DNA from: Holosporales bacterium | Lineage (GTDB): Bacteria; Pseudomonadota; Alphaproteobacteria; BNTO01 | Length of the DNA: 6,407 nt | Direction: 5' to 3' | Assembly: GCA_031257945.1 (NCBI GenBank) | Contig: JAIRNU010000032.1 | Coordinates: forward strand, 1 to 6,407 | The notes under the pieces: model-generated | Seen by the model: the letters and a program-made list of their open reading frames with translations, nothing else | Database searches by the model: none | What the model was told of the DNA's origin: nothing | Program-made: the position numbers and the translations under genes | Shown: piece by piece, positions 1 to 5,462 of the stretch | Numbering within the stretch: the first letter of the stretch is position 1 | Layout: the number at the start of each line of letters is the position of its first letter

Positions 1-60
1 ATACCCTGAGCTGCTTTGCCACAAAATCGCAGCAACCAGCCCAATCTTCAAAATATTCAT
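1..60 (-). CDS. 5' end of an unidentified gene with a signal-peptide-like N-terminus (partial)
   Basis: Reading the minus strand from an ATG at 60-58 gives 20 uninterrupted codons to the window edge: MNILKIGLVAAILWQSSSGY. An in-frame TAA at 78-76 lies six codons upstream, so this ATG is the first possible ATG start. The peptide has one early Lys (K5), a hydrophobic stretch (about residues 6-14, IGLVAAILW) and then small polar residues, as in the start of a secreted or envelope protein. No Cys is visible, so a lipobox cannot be claimed. There is no strong Shine-Dalgarno; the closest is TAGG about 20 bp upstream. The gene is divergent from the MotB-like gene. With 20 residues no family can be named, and a chance ORF remains possible. 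Confidence 0.45.
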   Translation of the reverse strand, partial: MNILKIGLVAAILWQSSSGY

Positions 61-130
61 AGCTAAACCACTATTTTAAAACCTACCCAAGCAAAGGATA
101 GTAAATAGAGGTTAAGAAAGGGTTTACGGG

Positions 131-180
131 GCGTAGACTACGCAGAACCACAACAAGAATGGCGATTGTGCTGAGGTTCT
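131..180. repeat. Palindrome plus adjacent inverted repeat
   Basis: GCGTAG-A-CTACGC at 131-143 is a perfect inverted repeat with a single-base centre, a geometry more typical of a protein-binding site than of an RNA hairpin. It abuts a second inverted repeat: AGAACC at 144-149 and GGTTCT at 175-180, with inner ACAA/TTGT (151-154 and 167-170) that could extend the stem across a bulge. It sits 70-120 bp upstream of the minus-strand start at 60 and 160-210 bp upstream of the MotB-like gene. It could therefore be an operator or a leader structure for the minus-strand gene. Function is inference. Confidence 0.35.
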
Positions 181-326
181 ATGCTTTTCTATGCTATAGA
201 ATTCTGCTATTTTCTCTGATACCATGGTGCCAGCGGCAGTTCTAGTCAAGTTTACAATGAACTTCACTCAAAGCTCCTTGTGCCCGTGGTCTGTCCCTCA
301 TTATTGTGGGCGAGAATTTTTGTTCG

Positions 327-330
327 TAGG
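327..330 (+). promoter_or_regulatory. Ribosome binding site of the MotB-like gene
   Basis: TAGG ends 9 bp before the ATG at 340. It is weak but correctly spaced, and supports the ATG at 340 as the start. Confidence 0.4.
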
Positions 331-339
331 TAGCCCCGT

Positions 340-1359
340 ATGATCTTGTGGAAAAAACATCATGGGCAGGATTTCAACGTTTGGCCCTGTTTCGTTGACG
401 CCTTGTCTTCGTTGTTGATAATTATTATTTTTGTTATTTTGGGTTTCTTCATTTCGCACGTATTTTTGTCCGGCGCGTTAAGCGATAGCGATACGTCATT
501 GAAAAAGCTACAAATTGCGTTTTGGAATTTACAGAAGCAATTTGCGCAAACTAGCTCAGACAATGTTAACCTAAAAGGTGCTAGAGATGCTTTAGAGCAA
601 CAAATGCAAAGCCTCCTGCAGCAATTTAATGAATTGCAGTGCCTGTTTAAAAAAGCGCAAGATAGCGAGACAACTCTTCAGGCTGACAACAAGAGCTTGC
701 AGGAAAAAATAGAGCTGCTACGGGCGAATATTTCCGCATTAAACCTGATGTTGGATACGGAAAAAAAGCAGGCTAACGAAAAGGAATCGCAGATAAAATC
801 ACAGATGGAGGCCGCATTGGCCCAAAAAGCTACCGAACTTAGGGCAGTAATCCAAGAGCTAGAGGAGTTGAAAAAGCAAATCCCAGAGAATATTCTCCAA
901 AACCCGGAGCTGCTTAAGTATAGGTCTGACTTTTTCGCTTTATTGCAGAATGTGATCGGGGGGCGGTCTGATATACGAGTTGTCGGGGATCGCTTCGTAT
1001 TTCAAGCAGAGGTCTTATTTCCGCAGGGGTCTGACAAAATTGGAAAGCAAGGGGCGGCCGTACTCGATGCCTTTGTAGAGGCACTAAATGATGTAACTAG
1101 CCGTATCCCCAAGACGATTAATTGGGTTTTAATTGTCGATGGGCACACAGATAAAATACCTATCCACAACGATACATTCGATTCGAACCTGGAGCTTTCG
1201 GCATTTCGCGCGGTTAGTGTGGTAAAGTACCTGATTAGTAAGGGAGTGCCGCCGGAACACCTAGCCGCCGCCGGATTCGCTGAGCATTTCCCGCTAACGA
1301 AGGAGCCCTCAAAAATGGCGAAAAACCGGCGGATAGAGTTTCGATTGGATCAAAGGTAG
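340..1359 (+). CDS. MotB/OmpA-family peptidoglycan-binding inner-membrane protein
   Basis: This 339-residue protein is predicted to be anchored in the inner membrane and to bind peptidoglycan in the periplasm. Order of parts: a short cytoplasmic tail; one membrane helix at about 19-45 (VDALSSLLIIIIFVILGFF); a long Q/K/E-rich coiled coil at about 50-185; and an OmpA C-terminal-like domain at about 213-339. That domain shows the diaminopimelate-binding signature: VDGHTD (D271), then N-x2-LS-x2-RA (R290), then NRRIEF (329-334). D20 at the membrane entry aligns with the proton-carrying Asp of MotB in 'YADFMTAMM'. The 'WPxFVDALSxLL' opening is typical of the non-flagellar MotB-like proteins of alphaproteobacteria, which usually sit beside a MotA/TolQ/ExbB-like channel gene. 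None is adjacent here. The stop is 14 bp before addB, so the two are probably co-transcribed. A role in envelope integrity is inferred; a flagellar role is unlikely because no flagellar gene is nearby. Confidence 0.87.
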   Translation: MILWKKHHGQDFNVWPCFVDALSSLLIIIIFVILGFFISHVFLSGALSDSDTSLKKLQIAFWNLQKQFAQTSSDNVNLKGARDALEQQMQSLLQQFNELQCLFKKAQDSETTLQADNKSLQEKIELLRANISALNLMLDTEKKQANEKESQIKSQMEAALAQKATELRAVIQELEELKKQIPENILQNPELLKYRSDFFALLQNVIGGRSDIRVVGDRFVFQAEVLFPQGSDKIGKQGAAVLDAFVEALNDVTSRIPKTINWVLIVDGHTDKIPIHNDTFDSNLELSAFRAVSVVKYLISKGVPPEHLAAAGFAEHFPLTKEPSKMAKNRRIEFRLDQR

Positions 1360-1373
1360 CCAAGAAAACGAAT

Positions 1374-3941
1374 ATGAAGGATATCGTTGCTAATATTCGC
1401 GGTCTTCTCTGCGATGCCGTCGATTACTTGAATTGTATTATAATTACACCTTTTTATGGTGGCGTTATCCGCCTAACCAATGAATTCCGGAAGTCTTATG
1501 AAAGTGATACGCATTTCACTAATAGCGGGGTAATCCCCCGGATTGTATCATTTGATATGATGGAGAGGCCGGCGGCGAGGGGACAACACGTATTCACCAG
1601 TATTCTAAATGATGTACATAACGAGGTTGATGGTATTTCTTTTTTGGAATGCCTCCAAATAACGGGAAACATAATAAAAACGTTGGATTTGTGCCAAAAA
1701 TACAGCGATTCCCTGGGGCAAATCCCTTTTTACAGGAATTTACACAGTATAGTATTGCGACAAGCTTGGAGTATTATAGGAAAGAATTGGAATGCTTATT
1801 GTGCGGGTAATATTTGGAGTGAACTTCGAAGCCTGCAACCCCCCCAGAAACGCCGGAGCTATCAATGGGGAAACGCCGGCTTCAAGTTGTTTTTTATTGA
1901 CACCATTCCGCAGTGTCATTTCCCCTGCATCGACAATTTACGCAGTTTTTTAGCAATGGAAGATTGGTGCTTTAGTTTCCCATCAACGCTTACTTTGGAT
2001 GACCAACCCCACCCCGCAACAACATTTTTCTTTCGGGAATTTGATGCCCCCGCAGACGAAGCTATTGCCGTTGCTACTATAGCTAAAAAAGTCTCCACAG
2101 AAGACCCCGAGAAAAAAATAGCAATAATCTCCGACGACGCATTGCTTTTGTCCCAAATTAAGTCAGAACTTAATCTTTTGCACGTCAAAAGTACGTACGC
2201 AGCGACAAACCTCTACAGCAACACCGCTGGCGGCACATTCATCCTTGATTTTTGCAATTTCCTTGTGAATCCAGGCTGCGCGACGCTTGGGCAATTGCTT
2301 TGTAGCCAGGGACGAAACGCGGCGTCCCGCAATTTTAAAGCGAACGCCGACATGTTTCTTTTGCAAATCTTTAGTACATCCTCGGAAATAATCGATTCCA
2401 AGTTGATAGTGAAGCAGGAAGCCTCTCTTGATGAAATTTTGCTTATTACAAAGCACTACGAACGGCTTGCCCCGCTAACGCCATGGATTCAAGAAATTAA
2501 GCTCCTGCTGGCTCCGTTAACCCAGTTGGAAGAAACTGGTAATGCAACTAGCCAGTACACGATCCCCCAATTCATAGCATTACATAAGGATTGTATGCTG
2601 CGCTTTTGGAAATTAATGTCCGAACAGCCATATCCTTTTACTGATTTTTTTGAAGAAATCGAGCAATATGATATAGGGTATACTGTGTCTTTGGAAGAAT
2701 ACGTAGAGTTTATAAAAAGGATATTACTCTATAAAGATAGTAAAGACTGTCCTGAGAATTTTGATACATCAACGACGGCGCAATTCCATTTTGACCAAGA
2801 TAATAGTGGAGCAATACTCCTATTCCCAACGAAAGTGGCAATGTCCTACGATTACGATATTGCTATTTTGCCATCGATGGAAGAAAACGCTTGGTATCGA
2901 CAGGATTCATGCGGCAAAATGCTAACAGCGCATCCTGACTACCAATTATCACTGGAGGCCGACACATTCGATTACATAACGGCACGAAGCGCTGCGGTGT
3001 ACTTAACATGCAGTGCCACCAATACGCGTATAAAACATCGCTTTTTGGATAGTGTCCCAAAACAGGAAATCGCGGACATTTTCGCGCACAGAACCGTTTC
3101 TCGTGAGTTTCCAGCGCCGCCAAAAGCCAAGGCCAGTGTTGCCACATCGAACTGCCCAACGTCCTTTTCCATAACGGATTTACAGCTTTTTATCGACGAT
3201 CCGTACGCCCTTTACGCGAAAAAAATCCTAAAGCTGTATCCGATTGTTCTCTTTAGTACAGCGACGGATTTTGGGCGCTTGGCTCACCACATTCTCGATC
3301 AGTATTTCAAACAAGACTGCTTGGCCAGGGGGATAGGGCTGGTAGATTTTGCCCAAAAACTAGCTGCCCAAAACCAATCTTCTTATAAGCTATTTTTGCG
3401 CCTCATGCCTACATTTACCGTGTTCGAAAAAGAATTCGAAGAGGCAACTGCCAAAAATGTCAGTATTGCTACAGAAGAAAAAGTCCAAATGACTTTCGAA
3501 ATAGACGGGATACTCTTCGATTTTCATGGAATTATTGACAGAGCTGACGTACGGCCAGACAGCAGGGTTTGTATTATAGATTACAAAACCGGCGTCCTTC
3601 CAACAAAATCTGAAATCAAGCGTTGCGGGAAGATTCAACTTCCGCTTGAAGCGAAAATGTTTGAGCAAAGGAAGCGGGACGGGGCAAGCACAAATGCAAG
3701 TATAAGCGCAAATATAAATGCTAGTATAAATGCGAGTATAAGCGTCAGAGCAATAAAATTAAGGATAGACGTTGGCCGAAGCAATGAAGTTGTCGTTCCA
3801 ATCACACCAGAAATACTTGCAGAACTTAACGTAAGGCTATTACAACTTTTTGAACAATATAAGTATGGGACTTGTTTATTTGAAACAACTGCAGCGAATA
3901 AAGTGCGGCATTGCGAGTATTCGCACTTATCACGGTTGTAA
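1374..3941 (+). CDS. addB: AddB, subunit of the AddAB double-strand-break repair helicase-nuclease
   Basis: AddB works with AddA to resect double-strand breaks for RecA loading. Of 855 residues, the helicase-like part has no Walker A P-loop (residues 21-30 read CIIITPFYGG, no GKT), as in alphaproteobacterial AddB. ILPSMEENAW (498-507) matches the family's 'LGGLNEGTWP' region. The C-terminal PD-(D/E)XK nuclease is complete: CPTSFSITDLQLFIDDPYAL from 594, GRLAHHIL (634-641, H638), GIIDRAD (D722), IIDYKTG (D736, K738) and QLPLEA (755-760). D722, D736 and K738 match the spacing of the RecB catalytic residues within one position. The tail CEYSHLSRL matches the family end 'YDHLARV'. The protein is shorter than usual AddB (about 1000 residues), with losses spread through the helicase part. 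A 20-residue tandem repeat (771-790) is inserted in the nuclease domain. There is no good Shine-Dalgarno; the ATG at 1374 is chosen because it follows the upstream gene closely. addA is not adjacent downstream, unlike the usual addB-addA order. Confidence 0.88.
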   Translation: MKDIVANIRGLLCDAVDYLNCIIITPFYGGVIRLTNEFRKSYESDTHFTNSGVIPRIVSFDMMERPAARGQHVFTSILNDVHNEVDGISFLECLQITGNIIKTLDLCQKYSDSLGQIPFYRNLHSIVLRQAWSIIGKNWNAYCAGNIWSELRSLQPPQKRRSYQWGNAGFKLFFIDTIPQCHFPCIDNLRSFLAMEDWCFSFPSTLTLDDQPHPATTFFFREFDAPADEAIAVATIAKKVSTEDPEKKIAIISDDALLLSQIKSELNLLHVKSTYAATNLYSNTAGGTFILDFCNFLVNPGCATLGQLLCSQGRNAASRNFKANADMFLLQIFSTSSEIIDSKLIVKQEASLDEILLITKHYERLAPLTPWIQEIKLLLAPLTQLEETGNATSQYTIPQFIALHKDCMLRFWKLMSEQPYPFTDFFEEIEQYDIGYTVSLEEYVEFIKRILLYKDSKDCPENFDTSTTAQFHFDQDNSGAILLFPTKVAMSYDYDIAILPSMEENAWYRQDSCGKMLTAHPDYQLSLEADTFDYITARSAAVYLTCSATNTRIKHRFLDSVPKQEIADIFAHRTVSREFPAPPKAKASVATSNCPTSFSITDLQLFIDDPYALYAKKILKLYPIVLFSTATDFGRLAHHILDQYFKQDCLARGIGLVDFAQKLAAQNQSSYKLFLRLMPTFTVFEKEFEEATAKNVSIATEEKVQMTFEIDGILFDFHGIIDRADVRPDSRVCIIDYKTGVLPTKSEIKRCGKIQLPLEAKMFEQRKRDGASTNASISANINASINASISVRAIKLRIDVGRSNEVVVPITPEILAELNVRLLQLFEQYKYGTCLFETTAANKVRHCEYSHLSRL
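3684..3743 (+). repeat. Tandem repeat, 5 x 12 bp, in frame inside addB
   Basis: Five 12-bp units follow each other without gaps: GCAAGCACAAAT, GCAAGTATAAGC, GCAAATATAAAT, GCTAGTATAAAT and GCGAGTATAAGC. Each encodes a four-residue unit of the type A-S-I-N/S (ASTN, ASIS, ANIN, ASIN, ASIS), residues 771-790 of AddB. The units differ by one to three bases, mostly outside the shared ATAA core, so the array has aged somewhat. It lies after the QLPLEA motif and before the next predicted strand (VRAIKLRIDV), where homologues have a short loop. The length is a multiple of three, so the frame is kept. Confidence 0.9.
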
Positions 3942-4028
3942 TGGCTGGCTGCGGATCCTAGTCCCTTCTATCCTATTTTTACACTCAGTTTTGCTGTTAG
4001 TATCTTATAGCAAAAAAAACATAGTTGA

Positions 4029-4118
4029 CTAAATGCATTGAGAATCCGTCATCGCCCGAATTTCGTCGTTGGTGTTTGTAATGCAGATCTTGATGGCATC
4101 TTTTAAGGTCTCAAACAT
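4029..4118 (-). CDS. Candidate small protein of 29 residues
   Basis: An ATG at 4118-4116 opens 29 codons ending in TAG at 4031-4029. The peptide begins MFETLKDAIKIC and ends DEIRAMTDSQCI. The first half could form an amphipathic helix; two Cys (C12, C28) lie 16 residues apart. The translation signal is the best in the window: AGAGGGG (4133-4127) ends 8 bp before the ATG. A possible -10 TATAAA (4164-4159) would give a leader of about 35 nt, but there is no clear -35. Nothing else overlaps it. I do not recognise the family. It may be a genuine small protein, a leader peptide or the remaining front of a decayed gene. Confidence 0.35.
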   Translation of the reverse strand: MFETLKDAIKICITNTNDEIRAMTDSQCI

Positions 4119-4126
4119 TAAAGCTA

Positions 4127-4133
4127 CCCCTCT
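4127..4133 (-). promoter_or_regulatory. Strong ribosome binding site of the 29-residue ORF
   Basis: AGAGGGG reads on the minus strand with an 8-bp spacer to the ATG at 4118. Most other starts in this window have weak or no Shine-Dalgarno, which makes this site stand out. Confidence 0.45.
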
Positions 4134-4168
4134 TACTCGTTTTTTTGTGTTGTCCAGGTTTATATCAA

Positions 4169-4231
4169 ATGAGAAAAAAGTATGAGCGAAAAAAGCCGTT
4201 TTTCAAAGTACATCCGCGAAAAGTTAAATAA
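4169..4231 (+). other. Very basic 20-codon ORF, coding status uncertain
   Basis: ATG at 4169 to TAA at 4229-4231 encodes MRKKYERKKPFFKVHPRKVK: ten Lys/Arg in 20 residues and one acidic residue. A weak AGG (4156-4158) lies 10 bp before the ATG. The frame is open upstream back to 4094, and that part reads as hydrophobic (LKLPLLLVFLCC) but has no ATG or GTG. AT- and purine-rich DNA yields Lys/Arg codons easily, so chance is a real explanation. A ribosomal-protein remnant was considered; no match could be fixed. Confidence 0.15.
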
Positions 4232-4252
4232 TTGACTGAATCTTATAAATAT

Positions 4253-4281
4253 TTGAAGGCTTAGTATTGGGAGAGTATTAC
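4253..4281 (+). promoter_or_regulatory. Possible promoter ahead of tsaC
   Basis: TTGAAG (4253-4258) and TATTAC (4276-4281) are 17 bp apart, each matching four of six consensus bases of a sigma-70-type promoter. Transcription would begin near 4288, leaving a leader of about 155 nt before tsaC. AT-rich DNA produces such pairs by chance. Confidence 0.25.
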
Positions 4282-4283
4282 TA

Positions 4284-4425
4284 CAGTAACGGCTTACTGC
4301 AAGCGTTGCGAAATTAAACCCAAATAAATGTGTGGCGTACTGAGGATTAAAACAAAACAAGATGACGCCAGAACAAGGCCTATCGCAAAACAACGCAAAA
4401 TGTAGTATTTTGTGCTTTGCAGTAA
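4284..4425 (+). promoter_or_regulatory. Nested complementary segments, candidate structured leader of tsaC
   Basis: CAGTAA-CGGC-TTACTG (4284-4299) is a perfect hairpin with a 6-bp stem and four-base loop. Its right arm extends to TTACTGCAA (4294-4302), which is also the exact reverse complement of TTGCAGTAA (4417-4425), 20 bp before the tsaC ATG. The two pairings exclude each other. Inside the long-range pairing lie two more helices: TTGCGA (4306-4311) with TCGCAA (4383-4388), and TGGCGT (4333-4338) with ACGCCA (4365-4370). GCGTTG (4303-4308) with CAACGC (4391-4396) is an alternative to the first of these. The nested layout fits a cis-acting leader or a small RNA of about 135 nt. No known riboswitch or 6S/SRP signature was recognised. 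Confidence 0.3.
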
Positions 4426-4444
4426 TAGTTGCCGTGTGTTAGCC

Positions 4445-5389
4445 ATGGATACAGTACAACAAGCATGCGACCTTTTGCAGAGAGGCGAAGTTGTTGTTTT
4501 CCCGACAGAAAGCGTATACGGGCTAGCCGCCGATTCTACCAACGATTTAGCTATAGCGTCGATATACAGCATAAAGGGGCGGCCAACGTTCAACCCTCTC
4601 ATCGCGCATGTTTCCGGTTTAGCGAAAGCCCGGCGGATTGGTGTTTTCAATGATGTTGCGGTTAAATTAGCAGAGGCGTTCTGGGCGCCTGGAACTTCGC
4701 ACCACCGCCCCCTTACGATCATTGTAAAGATGAACAGTGATGCGGGAATTTCTGCGCTATCCGTCGCTGGGCTGAGTACAATTGGTATCCGAGTGCCTAA
4801 TCATGAGATAACTAATGCTTTATTGGATGTTTATCCTAATCCGCTGTCAGCCCCAAGTGCTAACATAACGCAGCAAATTAGCGCGACAAACGCGGGGATT
4901 ATCCGTGAGACTTTAGGCAACAAAGTTCCACTGATTATCGATGGTGGGCAGTGTTGCGTGGGTCTGGAGTCCACGATCATAGACTTATCCGCCCCCGAAG
5001 GAGACGCAGCAATTTTAAGATACGGCGGGACTTCCGCCGAAGAAATTGGGGAGGTCATTGGCTACATGCCAAAACACACAGCGATTACAGATGTGATAAA
5101 AGCCCCAGGAATGGCGAAGAGACACTACGCCACGAGGTTGCCGTTGAAAATTAATCAAATAGAACCACGCGCTGGGGCGGCGTATTTGGGGTTTTGTGAG
5201 TATGATTATGGGGAGTATAATTTAAGCAAGTGCGGTGACCTTAATGAGGCCGCCGCGAACCTTTTCAAAATGCTTTTTGAACTGGATAACCCGCTGAAAT
5301 ATTCGGAAATACGCGTTGCCCCGGTGCCTGCGCGCGGTATTGGCCTAGCGATTAACGATCGATTGGAACGGGCGTCTGCTTTGGCGTAA
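4445..5389 (+). CDS. tsaC: L-threonylcarbamoyladenylate synthase, Sua5 type (t6A tRNA modification)
   Basis: The enzyme makes threonylcarbamoyl-AMP from threonine, bicarbonate and ATP, the first step of the universal t6A37 modification of ANN-decoding tRNAs; TsaB/TsaD/TsaE then transfer the group. From ATG 4445 it has 314 residues, usual for the two-domain Sua5 form. YrdC domain (about 1-205): VVVFPTESVYGLAADS (16-31), KGRPTFNPLIAHV (44-56), LSAPSAN (134-140), IIDGG (164-168) and VGLESTIIDL (172-181). The linker APGMAKRHYATRLPL (220-234) matches the Sua5 'SPGMKYRHYAPKAPL' loop, and the Sua5 domain follows (about 235-314). The family motif 'FWPGPLT' reads FWAPG-TSHHR-PLT (79-91), with five extra residues. 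Upstream in-frame GTG codons at 4412 and 4436 would add 11 or 3 residues. ATG 4445 is preferred because family proteins begin about this far before 'LLxxGxxVxFPTE', but no start has a good Shine-Dalgarno. Confidence 0.92.
   Translation: MDTVQQACDLLQRGEVVVFPTESVYGLAADSTNDLAIASIYSIKGRPTFNPLIAHVSGLAKARRIGVFNDVAVKLAEAFWAPGTSHHRPLTIIVKMNSDAGISALSVAGLSTIGIRVPNHEITNALLDVYPNPLSAPSANITQQISATNAGIIRETLGNKVPLIIDGGQCCVGLESTIIDLSAPEGDAAILRYGGTSAEEIGEVIGYMPKHTAITDVIKAPGMAKRHYATRLPLKINQIEPRAGAAYLGFCEYDYGEYNLSKCGDLNEAAANLFKMLFELDNPLKYSEIRVAPVPARGIGLAINDRLERASALA
4694..4708 (+). other. Five-codon insertion in the conserved FWPGPLT motif of tsaC
   Basis: Codons 84-88 (Thr-Ser-His-His-Arg) separate PG from PLT in a motif that is normally continuous (FWPGPLT or similar). 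An extra Ala also sits between W80 and P82. The reading frame is kept and the flanking sequence is otherwise normal. Confidence 0.6.
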
Positions 5390-5405
5390 CGCAGCGCTTT
5401 ACGCC
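5383..5405 (+). repeat. Inverted repeat across the tsaC stop codon
   Basis: GGCGTAA (5383-5389, including the TAA stop) and TTACGCC (5399-5405) form a perfect 7-bp stem with a 9-base loop. No T-run follows directly. The last three bases are shared with the next inverted repeat, so in RNA the two stems would compete. Confidence 0.5.
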
Positions 5406-5461
5406 TCATGCTAGGTAGCAAAGCAAGCCACCCGTGGTTCTAAAATGGAGCATGAGGCTTT
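5403..5461 (+). terminator. Probable terminator between the convergent genes tsaC and rnd
   Basis: GCCTCATGCT (5403-5412) and AGCATGAGGC (5449-5458) are perfect 10-bp inverted repeats, followed on the plus strand by TTTCC. The 36-base loop contains a smaller stem, GCCAC-CC-GTGGT (5427-5438). The rnd stop codon is only five bases beyond the right arm. The T-tract is short and the loop long, so it is not a textbook intrinsic terminator. Its place between two convergent genes still makes termination the likeliest role. Confidence 0.5.
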
Positions 5462-5462
5462 C

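Larger units (their letters stand above)
61..339. other. Divergent intergenic region, no large gene
   Basis: This 279-bp spacer separates the minus-strand start at 60 from the MotB-like start at 340. It holds a perfect palindrome (131-143), an adjacent inverted repeat (144-149 with 175-180) and a 9-bp direct repeat TTCTATGCT (177-185 and 187-195). It also holds an extended -10-like TGCTATAGA at 192-200, without a convincing -35 box. Short ORFs occur: 28 codons on the plus strand from 159, hydrophobic and without a Shine-Dalgarno, and 33 codons on the minus strand from 225. Neither can be supported as a gene. No tRNA T-arm or known small-RNA signature was recognised. Confidence 0.6.
3942..4444. 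other. Intergenic region between addB and tsaC
   Basis: This 503-bp stretch contains no large supported gene. A hairpin TTTTGCT/AGCAAAA (3989-3995 and 4009-4015, followed by more A) lies 48 bp after addB. It lacks a U-tract on either strand, so it is not a normal terminator. Further on are the 29-codon minus-strand ORF with a strong ribosome binding site (4029-4118), a 20-codon basic plus-strand ORF (4169-4231), a possible promoter (4253-4281) and nested complementary segments (4284-4425) leading to tsaC. A 77-codon minus-strand frame (4160-4393) has no start-site support and no recognisable motif. Confidence 0.6.

Noticed and set aside
124..225. 33-codon minus-strand ORF starting at 225
   Set aside because: No ribosome binding site and no recognisable sequence; it runs through the palindromes at 131-180.
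1150..1175. CCTATCCACA resembling a DnaA box
   Set aside because: A single imperfect match inside the OmpA-domain coding region, with no cluster of further boxes.
3989..4019. TTTTGCT/AGCAAAA hairpin after addB as an intrinsic terminator
   Set aside because: The stem is AU-rich and is followed by A, not T, on the plus strand; on the minus strand the T-run comes before the stem. Neither orientation fits.
3850..4032. 60-codon plus-strand frame overlapping the end of addB
   Set aside because: It is out of frame with the confidently identified AddB C-terminus, and the remainder has no signal of its own.
4253..4281. TTGACT at 4232 paired with TATAAA at 4244 as a promoter
   Set aside because: The spacing between the boxes is only 6 bp, far too short for sigma-70.
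4160..4393. 77-codon minus-strand frame, hydrophobic and Phe-rich
   Set aside because: No Shine-Dalgarno, no recognisable motif, and it overlaps the candidate tsaC leader. AT-rich DNA read on this strand gives Phe/Ile/Leu-rich frames by chance.
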